Below the pieces are notes generated by a model that searched no databases, had not been told where the DNA came from, and saw only the letters and a list, made by a program, of their open reading frames with translations. The translations under genes and the position numbers were made by a program. Below, piece after piece: positions 11,699-23,966 of a stretch of 64,000 bases of DNA; the stretch's first letter is position 1; each line of letters opens with the position of its first letter. Where the stretch lies: contig VXCM01003183.1 of NCBI GenBank assembly GCA_014773175.1, positions 1 through 64,000 on the forward strand. Reading direction: 5' to 3'. This stretch comes from Lucifuga dentata (Eukaryota > Chordata > Actinopteri > Ophidiiformes > Bythitidae).

Positions 11699-12296
11699 TT
11701 AAAGGACCATAATGACCATTTTGTATGTTTGAGCCTAATATATTCAATTTTCATACACATAACATTACTGACAATCATTTCCCAAAGCATACTACTGGAA
11801 TAGTGACTTAAAACCTTTTTTTCCTGCCTTCCACACCACCATTGGTTTCAGTTCATTCTGGTACGCTATTAAAATCAACTTGTTGATACTTGAAACGTTC
11901 TTGGAATAGGTAATCCATCATCGCCAACAAGATGTGTATTCAGGTTTTTTTTTTTTTTTAGAAGTTATGTAAGTTTAGTGTTTAAGAGCAATAAAAAGCA
12001 CGGAGTGACTGTATGTCTCCACCAGGGAATATAGTCCAAAAAGAAGACCTCCATTTATTGAAAAATTTAAAGGACCGTGACTTCATAATTTTGCATAACT
12101 ATGAGAGGCGAAACATCGATTTTTAAGGTGGGTGTATCGGTTGAATATTTGATTTTGAAAGATTAAGAGATTTTGCAAAATATCAGGAAAGCTGAAATAC
12201 GGTTTTATCCTTTGGGAAATGATTGTCAATAACATAGCGTATTAAAATTGACTATATTAAGCTCAAACATGCACGATTGCCTGTATGGTCCTTTAA
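11699..12296 (-). mobile_element. TTAA element, full length (-)
   Basis: Runs from TTAAAGGACCATAATGACC to GCCTGTATGGTCCTTTAA, about 598 bp, with long terminal inverted repeats (CATGTTTGAGCC-type block and CATTTCCCAAAGCATAC on the left, CTTTGGGAAATGATTGTC on the right). The internal sequence is the reverse complement of 14109-14688. No transposase. Confidence 0.9.
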
Positions 12297-14108
12297 CATT
12301 GGAATATAGGGTGTTGTTTTGGGAGCTTTTTTTGTAAATTGTTTCTGGAGTACTACACCAATCTCATTAAAAAATAAGAGATTTATGCCATGATAAACTA
12401 CCAGTAAGTGCAATTAGTTTGCAGTACATTTACGGAATTATAGCATGACTTCTGTCAAACATGCAAAAACCAATAATGTGTGTCTGAGATGATGCAGATT
12501 CCGTTTAAACAAGCCAAAACAAAGATGTGCAGACATGTAAACAGATTATAAAGAGATTTTTTTTCTTTTTTTACTCTCAAATGTCAATATTGGTGTCATC
12601 CTCGAAATCCAAAATCATTTGGGATCCATTTTTATTGATTTAAAGGTTCATGCCCAAAGAAAAATTACAAAAAAGCAACATAGTTGAATATCGAGTTTGT
12701 CAAGAAGATTCACAGCCACCCACTGGATATTTCTGCTGCGATACAACTACAAAAACAACTACTGCTTGTTTAATCTCCTCATGGGAGAGAACGCCAAGCT
12801 AATTTGTGATGGAGACATAATGCAGAGCAGCATCTGGAGGGCACAGTGGAGACAAGGCAGGCACGTTCACAACTAGCACTCCTCTCTGCGTCTCCTCCCC
12901 AAGAATTTCATATTCCTCCTGATACATATCCATTATCATCACCAAGCCACCTTGGGGCCTCACAGTTTGACAATAAATAATTTTCTCTCAAACATTTGTC
13001 AATTTCACCTCCCTCGCTTATCATAATGGCAAATATGTGTGAGGGAGAAAGTGCAGGAATGAGGTGGTTTTTGGTTGTTTTGTTTTTTTTTGTTTTTTTT
13101 TTAAACGCTACAACATCTACACAATGTAGACTATTAATTAGGAACGTTGCTATCGTCTCGTCTCTGCCTGGCCAGCATTCAGCCCTTCAGTGAGCCGATA
13201 AGAGTAAAGACATACATCACTGGGCTTTGCTCCTCTGCTGATTACATCTTCAGCAGCATTATGCAGAAGACGCTCCATAAATAAAAGCAACCTAGCCGAC
13301 ACAAACTCGCCAAACGTCTCATGTTTTATTGATATTCTGCACACAAAGAGCTGGAGCTCATCGCTCAGACTGATCGCGATTTACGTTCATTTTTCAGGAC
13401 ACATTAGAAGGTCCTCATCCTCACCTCTTCAACCTCTAACTGTTTTGACAGATGATTGAGGAAAACCACCTAAGTGTTTTAAAGTTTATAAGACGTACAA
13501 GAGTCAAAAAGGTGCTGAGCTGCACCCCAACATTCCACCAAGTTTCATCAAAATCAGTTCATAACTTTTTGCTGCTAACAAACAAAGCAACAGACAAAGG
13601 AGAAAACAAAACCTGCTACATAATGAAACCCAGAGGCAGGTAATTATACTGTAGGTAGTCGAGTGAAAAACAGAAAAAAAAGGACCTTATCTCAGAGTGC
13701 ATCATCTCCCACGGTGGATTATGGCCTTGTTGTGGTTTGATTTGTTTTCAGCTGCCGAATTCAAGGGTTTCACCTGACTCACACAGTTCAGCGCTCATCA
13801 AGGTTCCTGCAGCTGTGAGGACAGTTTGTTGTGAACAATCACTGTAGATCAGAACGAAGGCTGGTGCGTTTCCAGAAAGTTGGATGAAAATTTCTCTCCT
13901 CAAAGTTGAATCAGAGTTTTGTGGATGGACATTCAAAGCAGGACAGTGACAAAAAGTAGAGATACGATTTTTACAACAGACAGTGAAGCAAAACTGTACT
14001 TTGACTATTTGAACAAATTTTACTGCTAATGCTTAAACTTGAAAAAAAAATCTGAATGCATGACTTTTACCTGTAACAGCGTATTTTTCCATTCTTTTTC
14101 CATTGTAC
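12297..14108. other. Intergenic, mostly featureless
   Basis: No gene recognised. Holds a fragment of a dispersed repeat at 13487-13640. T-rich runs lie near 13081-13101. Confidence 0.6.
13487..13640 (+). repeat. Dispersed repeat fragment, relative of 55650-55815
   Basis: Contains the landmarks CCAAGTTTCATCAAAATCAG, TTCATAACTTTTTGCTGCTA and ACAAACAAAGCAACAGAC, then GAAAACAAAACCTGCTA. This order is typical of a common fish dispersed repeat. Strongly diverged. Confidence 0.45.
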
Positions 14109-14688
14109 TTAAAGGACCATACCACCCATTTTGCATGTTTGAGCCTAATATATTCAATTTTCATATATGTTATGTTACTGACAATCATTTCCCAAAGGAT
14201 AAAACCGTATTTCAGCTTTCCTGATATTTTGCAAAATCTCTTAATCTTTCAAAATCAAATATTCAAGCGATACACCCACCTTAAAAATCCATGTTTCGCC
14301 TGCTAATAGTTACACAGCCTTATGAAGTCATGGTCATTTAAATTTTTCCATAAATGCAGGTCTTCTTTTGGGACTATATTCCCTGGTGGAGACAACATTC
14401 ATTCCGCGCTTTTTATTGCACTTGAACGCTAAAATTACGTAAGTTCTAAAAAAAAAATACCTGAATACATGTCTTATTTGCGATGATGGATTACCTATCC
14501 CAAGAATGTTTCAAGATAATAGCATACCAGAATGAAGTGAAAGCAATGGCGGTCTGGAAGGTAGGAAAAAAAAAATTAATTCACCATTCCAGTAGTATGC
14601 TTTGGGAAATGATTGTCAGTAACGTTGCGTGTATGAAAATTGAATATATTAGGCTCAAACTTGCAAAACAGGTGGTATGGTCCTTTAA
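14109..14688 (+). mobile_element. TTAA element, reference copy (+)
   Basis: A clean 580-bp copy of the commonest repeat in the window. It starts TTAAAGGACCATACCACCC and ends GGTGGTATGGTCCTTTAA. The inverted repeats are about 90 bp each and include CATGTTTGAGCCTAATATAT and ACAATCATTTCCCAAAGGAT. Unique interior landmarks are TTTTGGGACTATATTCCC and GATGGATTACCTATCCCAAG. No ORF longer than about 70 codons, so it is non-autonomous. TTAA flanks with AGG termini fit Kolobok/T2-type MITEs better than piggyBac (which usually starts CCC). That assignment is inference. Confidence 0.9.
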
Positions 14689-15911
14689 GTGAATGATCCG
14701 ACTACTACAGCTGTCTAAATCTGACATCCAGGAAAAAGCCATGTTATTTAACAAGGATTATACATCCGCAGAAACATCTTGCTCGTTAAACTAAAACTAA
14801 GCTGTTTTCTGATAAATTGTTCAACAAAACAAGTTTACGCATCAAACACTGATGGACTGTTTTCCTTGGGAGAGTAACATCTACAAATTGCTAAACTGTC
14901 TAGTTTGGTTTTTCTCCACACTCGTCGTCACCACCCACACTGTGTTTTTTACTCTACACACAATCAGATTTGTGGGTGTATCTATATTCAAATGACACCT
15001 CTGCATACATATTTATACCTATTCGAGCTGGCAGCATTCAGCCACACAGGCTGCGTGTTAAATTCCCTCAACTCCTCCACGTAATTATTCAGTCTCTGCT
15101 CCTGTAATACATCAGTAATGCTGTTTATGGCCCAAGGTCAGAGCGGAGGGGCCAGAGAGCTGTGCTTGTGATGGATTATTAGTTTCCAAGGCTTTGAACT
15201 CTGTAAGACAGCGACACATTTCAGCAAATCAAAGAAGGGCTCGTTTTTCTCTGGAAACCTTTTCTGACACTTCAGAGCAGCAAGAGGATCAAAATATGGC
15301 CTCTGTGTTTCTGCTGAATCACAGTTTTTGCTGTAGCCCTCGTTAAAAAAAAAGAAAATTCAGATCATGTCTGTTCGAGATCACTATAGCAACATGCCCA
15401 CTTAGATTTGACTCTTTTTTCAAGAATCAGGATATCTAGAACATTACTGTGAAATGCATGTTTTGTAAATGATTTCAAATTAAGTTGAATTTATAATCAC
15501 TAAAATGCATCCATCCTCAGTTTAATAAAGTCAGGGGATTTGGCTGCTACTAAGGCACATTCATGTAGCTACAAGGGTCTGCGAAGTAGATGCTCATTTT
15601 GAGGAGTTGGAGTGAGGAATTCTGTCATTACCTGCACTTGTACGCCTCGTCTTTTAAGAGTAGAAAGACAGCCAAATATGTTTAAACTTCAGGAGGGAAA
15701 TCACCCAGACAATGTGAAGAATGAAAGTGTGAAAAATGTGTGTAAACAGAAGTCAAAGTATCTACGTGACACATTTGTGAAGGCCAAGAAAATACGAAAG
15801 TGAAAACCCGTCGATGCCAGCGGGAGTGGGTGCAATCTCCCTATTGGTTCAACGCTCAGCTGGCTCTCTGGCTTTATTAAACATCGAGACACTTTTTTGA
15901 TTTCTAGTGCA
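14689..15911. other. Intergenic, no gene seen
   Basis: Nothing recognised. The stretch around 15060-15200 is less A/T-biased and could be conserved non-coding sequence, but I cannot test that. Confidence 0.55.
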
Positions 15912-16181
15912 CAGGGGTGGATTAGGATCCTAATTTTTACCAGGAATTTAAGATGTTGTTTTTTTTGGNGGGGGGGGGGGGAAATGACTCTGTAATTGTC
16001 AGGTGTTTCTCCGCGCCACCCTTTCTCTTTTTAGAATCCATTTTTCGTCTAACAACCAAGAAAATTATGAAAGAAAAACATTATGTTTGCTTAGGTTTAA
16101 GTTAATTATATTGAGCAGTGCAAAGGCCACAGCCGGCCCACCAATGGCCCACCACTTCTCCCAGTGGCCTATCCAACCCTG
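15912..16181. mobile_element. Short non-autonomous hAT-like element
   Basis: Left end CAGGGGTGGATTAGG; right end on the minus strand CAGGGTTGGATAGG. Flanking 8-bp duplications are CTAGTGCA (15904-15911) and GTAGTGCA (16182-16189), 7 of 8 matching. About 270 bp, with a G-run containing an N at 15969. No coding potential. Confidence 0.75.
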
Positions 16182-16189
16182 GTAGTGCA

Positions 16190-17232
16190 CGAGTGGAAGA
16201 TGCTCGCACAAGCAGATTCCTAAATATAGCATGTAGAGAACTGCGCACTGCTGTCAACATCTGTGACCCTTTTGGATGATAATCTAGCCTTTAGTTTTCT
16301 GGGTACAGCCAGCTAGCGAACCCTGGGTTACAAGAAGTACCTTTAGCTAGCTCATTAAAGATATATATGTTTTATCCTTGTTTGTTGGCTCACCTAATAT
16401 GACGTGGTCAATGCAGCAAACTTCCCTTAAAGACTCGAGTCTTGACGGGAAATTCAATGTGTTCAACACAGAGATGCTCCATGAGTCATAAAACTCAATA
16501 TTACTTATTATTATATATTGATAATTGCTGCTGTCCAGCAGAAGATATGCTAGTTTGTTATAACAGGTTTTACCCACAGATAAGACACGATTTCAATCTG
16601 TAAAACTAGAAATCCTATTTCACATTTCATTGTTGTTGTTACGGAAGGCTCAGAGCATCAATGCAATTTACCCAGAGTGATTTTATTTTGTGCTTCTCTT
16701 CATTTACAACTAAATTATTAATCCTTCAGCTTGGTTCCATCTTAACATTCAGATTGATTCTTGTTTGTGCTGCTCTTTACACAAAACTAAATAAGGTTCA
16801 GCCTCATTTTGCCTAAACAGGCGTTCAAGATGCCAGGAGAGATCTCTCTGAAACTTGAAAAGAAAACTGTTTTTGCTTTGGGCTTCTTGTTCAATCATGG
16901 TTCCACTGAATGAACATACAAAATAAAGGAGTTTGTTACCTCCGCCTCCACCACGCCTGCTGAGGTTTGCAGCTTTGCTGTGGTTCAGATTTGTTATTCG
17001 CAGATTCATTCTCCAGAGTTTTAACCTGAGTTGGAACAATTCAGTACTTCTCTGGGATTTCAGAGCTATATGAACAGCTTAATATAAACACAGGAGCATT
17101 ATTGGTGGGTTTCTAGAAAGCTCTGTGTGTTAAGTATGAACTCAGAAACAAAATGAAGGACATATTCCTACCCCCCCCCCCCNCCCCCCCCCCCTCGATT
17201 GGATAAATCAAGTAACTTCACTTTGGTTCGCT
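16190..17232. other. Intergenic, no gene seen
   Basis: No recognised feature except a C-run with an N at 17183. Confidence 0.6.
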
Positions 17233-17459
17233 GTAATGGATTATCTTTCTCAAGCATATTTCAAGTCTCTACAAGTTGATTTTAATAGCATACTGGAATG
17301 AACTGAAAACAATGGTTGCCTGGAAGGTAGGAAAAACAAATCTAAAATATACTGCTCCAGTAGTGCGTTTGGTAAATGGTTGGCAGTAATGTGAAACGTG
17401 TGTAGGTTGTATTTATTGGGCTCAAACGTGCAAAATCACCAGCACACTTTTTTAAAATT
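17233..17459 (+). mobile_element. TTAA element, right half, second subfamily
   Basis: Contains the internal landmarks TACAAGTTGATTTTAATAGC and CTGGAAGGTAGGAAAAAC, then GGGCTCAAACGTGCAAAATC. The right terminus is decayed (CACACTTTTTTAAAA). The left half is absent. Confidence 0.75.
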
Positions 17460-18030
17460 CAGCCCCCAGCTGGTATCCCTGCTGGTCCCAGAGGCTCATG
17501 GGAACTCCTCCACTTATTGTATGTGTGTAGTAGGTGTAGTGTCATGATCACACTCAATCATTCAACCTCACTCCCTCTTTCTCTTTGTGGCTCAGACAGC
17601 AACTCCACTCCCGCTGAGTGTCGACAAAATGTCCCCAGCGAAAGCTAATGTGGTAATTATTTCTCTTCTCGGGAAACACACTGATCAAAGGCCGAGTACC
17701 AGAGAAAGAAGCTTCCCAGGGAGAAATAATTGGCCAGAAGATAATTGCCTGGTGTGGAAGTTATGAGTGTGAAAGTCAAATGAACAATATCAACTTTAAA
17801 AGTCAAATATTACAGATTATCATTAAAGTGGGGGCATTACTGGTGGAGTAAAGGTCCTCATACACCAATCAAATATCAAAGAACTAATACTGACAAAGAC
17901 CCACTAATGCCACTTCATATTGCTTCACAACTTCTATTAAAACTTGCATTTAATCAAGCCACAAAGACTGCAGCCACTGACCAGCTGATATAGATATATT
18001 CTGCGTCCACGTGAGAGGAAATAACTAGGG
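17460..18030. other. Intergenic with a possible conserved non-coding block
   Basis: No gene. Positions 17640-17765 hold homeodomain-like AATTA cores and an 11-bp inverted pair, AATTATTTCTC (17655-17665) and GAGAAATAATT (17721-17731). Regulatory function is only a guess. Confidence 0.35.
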
Positions 18031-18427
18031 CAGTCATCCTCAAAGTCTGGACTCCAGTCTGGATCTGGACCAAACCACAACTGTCTCTGGACTCTGAGCA
18101 AATTATACTTCTCGTATGCATTATTTGTATTATCTGCGAGACATTGCTGCGACACAGCGAGTCAAAATTCTGAATATCCAAAAAAGAAAAAAATAAATAA
18201 ATAAATAACCTGAATGTCCGAGCGCTCCATTATCTGTGTGACAATGTCTGCTCTGCTTTGGTTTGGTCCAATCACATTCAGCATCCTGTCATCTCCATGA
18301 CAACAATGGACTGACCTGGCGTTGGGCTCATTGAGAGTTGGCAGTCAAATTGACAGTTGATAGCGCAGGTAGTTTCGTCAAAAAATTTTCTTTGTGGGCC
18401 TTTATGATTTGTATTTGATTACCCCTG
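18031..18427. mobile_element. hAT-like element, sister of 32870-33385
   Basis: Left end CAGTCATCCTCAAAGTCTGG; right end on the minus strand CAGGGGTAATCAAATAC. Flanks AACTAGGG (18023-18030) and AACTCAGG (18428-18435) match at 6 of 8 positions. The interior GAGCAAATTATACTT, GCTTTGGTTTGGTCCAATCA and CATCTCCATGACA blocks are shared with 32870-33385. An (AAAT)n run lies inside at 18191-18208. Confidence 0.75.
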
Positions 18428-18638
18428 AACTCAGGAGTTATTTGTTTTTATTATCTAAAAAAAAGAAAACCTGAAGGCACAGAATCATGGAAAGACAAAC
18501 AAAACAAACTGGCCAACCTATTTTGAGTCGTTATAAGCTTGGAATCATTTTGTAGTTTCAACTGGCAATGTAAAGGCTTGCTTTGATTTGCCATGTTGTA
18601 CTCAGCCCAGAGACAGTCTTTGTCTCTATGTGTTAGCC

Positions 18639-18722
18639 TTAAAGGACTATACCAGTGATTTTGCATGTCTGAACCCAATAAATACTACCCACACACAAAT
18701 TCCATTACTGCCAACCATTTTC
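18639..18722 (+). mobile_element. TTAA element, left-end fragment, second subfamily
   Basis: Starts TTAAAGGACTATACCAGTG, continues ATTTTGCATGTCTGAACCC and stops after CCAACCATTTTCC, where a GGAT microsatellite begins. Only the left inverted repeat is present. Confidence 0.8.
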
Positions 18723-18750
18723 CATGGATGGATGGATGAATGGATGGATG
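18723..18750. repeat. (GGAT)n microsatellite
   Basis: Six to seven GGAT/GAAT units. Such runs often mark the end of fish L2-like LINE tails, but no LINE body is recognised beside it. Confidence 0.85.
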
Positions 18751-19416
18751 TGCTGCACTAAATGGGTGAAATTACAGACTCATTACTCTGAACAGCCAGT
18801 CAGAGAGCTCTGTCTCCAAACAGCCTCCGGCATTGATTCAACATCCTCAGATGGCCGGATGGCCGCTGACAAACGCTAACTAGAGCCAACAGAGCCGGGC
18901 AACAACAACCACAGACGATGGTGAGGCAAGCTGGATGCCAACAACCCAAATGCACCCAAGAATCAAAATGATTCTTGGGCGCAATGAATGTAGATTGTGT
19001 AATCAAAACATCTATTAGAGTTGGAGAACTTTACTGCATCATCACTGCTCCACTTTCAATCCATCTGCCTGTCATCATCTAACAAAATAACTAAGAAAAA
19101 AATCCCCCCAAAAATAACAATCATGTAAATCAAGAAAATAATTTTGCATTCGAGTGCGAGAGAAACTACTGTCTCTATTCTAAAAGTGAGTTTTACTGTT
19201 TCGGCATAATCAAAATGTGACTGATGTTGACAATTACTGTACATATTCAATTCAAAAACAGATTCCAACAGATTCAACAATTATATAAAGCCTGATAACG
19301 TTCATACTCTTCACACAAACTGCTGCTTATGTGAATAATATCTGTCCTCTATCACTGCTATGCGTCCAAGTCCTCCAGTAATATAAAAAAATTATAGCCA
19401 AAGCAATGTTGGTTGT

Positions 19417-19904
19417 TCATGACACCGGATTTGTTTGGACAATTGCAAAAAAGAAGAGGGTGGGGGGTNTGACTAGAGTGAATGGAAGTGTATGAGGAAC
19501 CATTACACAACAGCGGCAGCATCCCATGAAATACAAGCCAATACGCAGAACATGATGACAGATCACAGTGTTAATTACCTTGATGTAAATTCTGTATACT
19601 GAGCAGTGATACAGACAGTTTTGCACGTTGCTTCGTGCCAACTGGACAAGCATTTCATGCTCAAAAGATTTCTGAGGTTGATGTAGTCCATCACAAAGCA
19701 CGTCGCTTTGAAAGCACCAGATTCTTGTTTGATGTGAATCCTGGATAATAGAACACCATCTGCTAAATGATTCTTGGATGTTGACATCCAACATCTATGA
19801 TGAGAGAGAATCAAATCAACCCTTTGCAGCCACCCGAATCTGTGCCAGTAGAGAGAAACTGGGGAAACTGTCTTGGTCTTTGTGCTGCGCTGGCATCTAA
19901 GCAC
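19417..19904 (-). pseudogene. Possible decayed transposon-type coding fragment, function unknown
   Basis: Two overlapping minus-strand frames, 19575-19904 (109 codons) and 19417-19794 (125 codons, through an N), appear to continue each other across a frameshift. One has VNIQESFSRWCSIIQDSH, the other ESGAFKATCFVMDYINLR. The pattern hydrophobic-x-F-x-RW followed by a hydrophobic FxxDxxN segment reminds me of N-terminal regions of fish DNA-transposon-derived proteins, but I cannot name a family. It could also be chance. Confidence 0.22.
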
Positions 19905-21235
19905 AACAGACGATCTTGCTGAATTTAACCAAGATTTCCTGCAAGAAGATTCTCACACACCCAGAGTTTTGAAATTAAGGAGAAATTAAAATAGATCCGC
20001 TGGTGTATAAAGTGAAGTTGGTTTTACATATTAAACAGCCTGAGATTCCCTGGCTAGTCAAATCTGATACTGAGTTCACATTGGAGAAGCTGAACAATTT
20101 GTTGGTTAAACATGTGGGAAATTAGTTTCACAGCACCGTGGCCCCTTAAGGCCCTTCAAGAGATGACTCTGTTTAACGTTAGCATCGCAGCGATCCTACT
20201 CACGTCTATTAACTATAAAATTCAAAATCAGAAACAAAATCAGAAATGGAGGCATAATATAAGGCATATTTCTTCCTCCTCAAAATAATTTGTCACAAGA
20301 AAATTGTGCGGTTACAACATAATACTTCATTATAATTAGATAAATGCATGTAAATTAGTTGAGTACAGATAATTAAGATATTCCTTGCGCAGTGGATCAT
20401 ATGGACTAATGTAAATTGTATATCATGCAGTTTGGTAAATTTCTTGGCAGGGATATAAGATCAAAAACTCACTCAGCACGCTCATGTCTCATAATCCCAT
20501 GAAAATCTGATATGACATGTGGTTTATTTTAATGACAAACTCTTTTGCTCGTCTATATTAGGCTGTGACGTTTTATTATCAGTCAATAGCAAAGTGCGTC
20601 CTATTACTTTACACTAAGTGTGAATTAATTGTAAAGTCAGTGATTAGAGTGAATGTGTGTGATAAATGGTTCCCAGAAATACATTTCTAGAGATTTATTG
20701 ACACGCTGATTGCTGTGACATCACCGCTCGTCGCCAACCTTTAATGATTCGGCTCCAGACTCAGCGGGGGCAACGGAAAGATGAATTAGAATCACAAAAT
20801 TGAGGCAATTTGCATAATGAAGTTAAAGCAAGCGCTCTGAGGCAGAACGTCACCTATGACCTCTTCCTCCCTTATGGATTACAAGAGGAAAGAGAGATGA
20901 GAAGGCCAGCATACAGCAGTCAAGGTGAAGGAAAGGAACTGAGAGCTTACCTTATCTTTCTCTCTCTTTCTCTCTTATGGCTGTTGTTAGGAACTAAGGA
21001 GCGTTTTTAGGATATTCAGGTGTTTTATCTGCATTCCAACCGTGGGAACTGAAGTCTGAATTTAGTTCTGAAATCCCTGCTCCTCAGGCAGAGTTTTCTA
21101 TGAGAGCTTGTAGTAACAAACTTGCCATCTCAAACACAACAAGCATTCATTCAGACATATTTAGACTAGGGATGAGTTTATTTTTAAAAATAAAAATTTA
21201 TAAGACAGTTTTGAGGCTGACTTCCCAGCTTATCA

Positions 21236-21259
21236 AAAAAAAAAAAAAAAAAAAAAAAA
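21236..21259. repeat. A-homopolymer
   Basis: About 24 consecutive A. No retroelement body recognised upstream. Confidence 0.8.
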
Positions 21260-21537
21260 GCAAGATAACGGGAGTGAGTGAGAGAATGAGCAAAATGAGC
21301 AGTACCACAGCAGAAAAACAGAAGATAACACTCAGCAGATCTTCATTACTTTGCAGGTTCATTTAGATCCTCGTCAAATAGTAAGTAACAAAGAACATGA
21401 TGACTTTGATGTGTTGTCTCGTCCTGTTATCTGCACAAAGTACATTTTAACTTGTGCAGCTGTGTTTCAATTTGCTTTTAGCTAATTTCCCAGATCTCCA
21501 AGGTTTTTCAAGTGCCTTGGAAAAACAAGCTCCTCAC

Positions 21538-22063
21538 TTAAAAGGACCAAACTGGTGATCTTGCATGTTTAAGCCCAATACATACCACCCACTTACATGT
21601 TATGTTACTGACAGCCATTTTCCAAAACATAAAACCATATTTTTGTTTTCCTGTTACTTTACCAAATCCCTAATATTTCAATATTTCACATATTTCATTT
21701 CGGACAGGATACACCCACATTCAAATTCAATGTTTTGCCTGCTAACACATACATCTAAATGTAGAAGGCACGGTCTTTTTCAATTTCTATGTAAAAGCCA
21801 TCTTCTTCAGGGACTATATTCTCTGGCAGAGACATTTTTCTTCTCTGTAGCTCTGCGTTGGATCAGTTGTAACTTAAATAACAAAAAAATAAGAATGATG
21901 TTTGATTCACTTTGAAGGATTACCTATGTCAAGCACATTTCAGGTGCCAAGCTCTGAAAGGCACTCCAGCAGTATGTTTTGGAAAATGGTTACCAGTAAT
22001 GTAACTATGCGGGCTGTATTTATTGGGCTCAAACATGCAAAAATCACCAGTATGTTCCTTTAA
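21538..22063 (+). mobile_element. TTAA element, full length, second subfamily (+)
   Basis: Starts TTAAAAGGACCAAACTGGTG and ends CACCAGTATGTTCCTTTAA; about 526 bp. The inverted repeats carry GCATGTTTAAGCCCAATAC and GTATTTATTGGGCTCAAAC. The interior follows the same order as the reference copy (GGGACTATATTCTCTGGC, AAGGATTACCTATGTCAAGC) with many changes, which defines an older or separate subfamily. A 116-codon ORF here is chance. Confidence 0.85.
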
Positions 22064-23481
22064 AGCACCTGGAACAGCAGTTACTCTTGGTGTGTACTAT
22101 TGACAAACTTCTCTGCTTGTGGTCATTCCTGCACAGATGATGGTCTATGGTGTTTTCTACTGATTAGCCAGGTTCAGACAAAGTCATTACAGACCACACA
22201 CACATGCTACAGCAGCGATGTATGTTGGGATACGATTCACAAGTCTGTTCTCAGATGTTTGAACCCAGTGAGCTCTTAGCAGCCGACACGTACTCTGAGT
22301 GTCTGTTTCACACACTGAATCTTTCTGCAGGGCTGATAAAGCTGCACTGAGTCATCACTTATTTCTGAACTGTATCTTGAGTTCATGAGCCATTTGGCTG
22401 CAGTACATGGATTTTGTAGTACCATATCTCCCCTCAGTTAAGAGTCCAAAATTCATAGCCACAATCAGACTTTCATAAAAGTCCATTCATCCTGGCCAAA
22501 AATCTCAGACATTACAAAATAAATAAAACCTCATCTTTACATACACCAACTGTCTCAGTATCTGTACAATGCCTTGTGCACTTGAGGTCTGTGTCATTGA
22601 GAATTCCACTAATGCTCTGTGAAAAGTGTAGACAGTCTCAATGACACAAATCATGCTTTCCAGCACAAACCGGTTCCATGTGGTATCCGTGGAACCAAGG
22701 TGCCTCTAGCAAACCAGCCTGCATTTCCACCAATTTGTAATGGAACCATTGCGTCACCAGTGGAAGTAACAGCGAAAGGCTTTTTATTTTTTTAGTAGCA
22801 GTGGAGGTAGATCAAGCAAGATGGTGGACTGCTTTGTTTAAGTACAAGCTGTATAATCATCTTATTAAAAGATGAACATACAGGACAAACTTCGACTTCT
22901 CACACTTGTTTTTCACTTTAGCTGAAGTAGAATGATACACGCCCATGTATGATGTCCTTGTGGTTCCCACTTCAAGTCCTGCTATTTTCTGGTTCAAAAC
23001 TAACTTTTATGGTTCTGAACCAATTCTTTTTTTTTTTTTTTTTTTTTTTCGAAATGCTCCAAATGGTTTCAATTTAGGTTTACAAACCAAAACAGAACCC
23101 GCTCCAGGTTGGTGGAAATGCTTATTTGCTCATTTTCACCTGCCAAAGTTGAGTTTTACCAGGATGGCATAACGTTGGGAAGTTCATGCCATTGACCAGA
23201 TCCTTTCCATCTCCATGAAGAAGTCCCAACTGACCAGCAGAATTCAGTAATACTGCAAGGATAAGCAACCTCTTCAAGCTTTCCAACCACAAATACAGCC
23301 AATAGTGCTTGAAATGCATAACCCAGCTGGAGGGGACTGAATCCTGGGTCTTTGCAGTGGGCGAGACGTGCACCACCAGATATGAAAGTGGAATCACAGA
23401 TCTTCAATCGTCAAATTAACGTGAAGAGTGAGGTAAACACAAATAAGAGAGGAGAGGAAAGGGAAGAGAGTGGAGAGAAAC
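22064..23481. other. Intergenic, no gene seen
   Basis: No recognised gene or classified repeat. A T-run lies at about 23029-23049. A 13-bp inverted pair (22721-22733 and 23109-23121) is present but lacks target duplications. Confidence 0.5.
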
Positions 23482-23966
23482 TATCGTATATACTTGAGTA
23501 TAAGCCAATCTCGTGTGTAAACCGACACCCTGATTTTGACCTGCAAATTTAGATTTTTCAAGAAACCTGTATATAATCCTGATGTTGTTCCATCAATTTA
23601 TTTGTTTAGCAAATTGCCTGTTTTTCTGGGTATTGTCATAGTATTCCTGTGATTTTCTGAAAATAATCCGTACCAGTAAACATGACATTTATTTCAGCAA
23701 CTGATTACCGTAACTGACCAATCACAACAGCGCTTACTGTTGTAAGCTGCAAAATGTGCAGGATAAAATGTTTAGTCAGGAAATATCTCACTCTAGGGTA
23801 TGGTTTAAACAATTTTCCATGGGTGGTGGTAATGGGTAGCATTTCCACCCCTGAAAATTTCATTCTCTGGGATCAAATTTGAATTTCTCTTGTATAAGCC
23901 GACCCCACGATTTGCTTTGTGAAATTTGGTAATAAAAACTCGGCATATATTCGAGTATGTACAGTA
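23482..23966. mobile_element. TA-flanked inverted-repeat element (mariner-like MITE?)
   Basis: TA at 23482-23483 is followed by TCGTATATACTTGAGTATAA. The right end on the minus strand reads CTGTACATACTCGAATATAT before the TA at 23965-23966. Inner blocks GTATAAGCCAATC and TGTATAAGCCGACCC fit an ancestral ...GTATAAGCCGA... terminal repeat present at both ends. About 481 bp, no ORF. TA target choice suggests Tc1/mariner-type mobilisation; this is inference. Confidence 0.6.

Larger units (their letters stand above)
18751..21537. other. Intergenic with a possible decayed coding fragment
   Basis: No intact gene. A decayed coding-like stretch lies on the minus strand at 19417-19904. A G-run has an N at 19469, and an A-run lies at 21236-21259. 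The rest shows nothing recognisable. Confidence 0.5.

Noticed and set aside
14109..14688. piggyBac assignment for the TTAA family
   Set aside because: Target TTAA fits, but the termini begin AGG rather than the usual CCC, and the long inverted repeats fit Kolobok/T2-type better. Not proven either way.
22721..23121. 13-bp inverted pair GCATTTCCACCAA / TTGGTGGAAATGC as a transposon
   Set aside because: No target duplication and no similarity outside the 13 bases.
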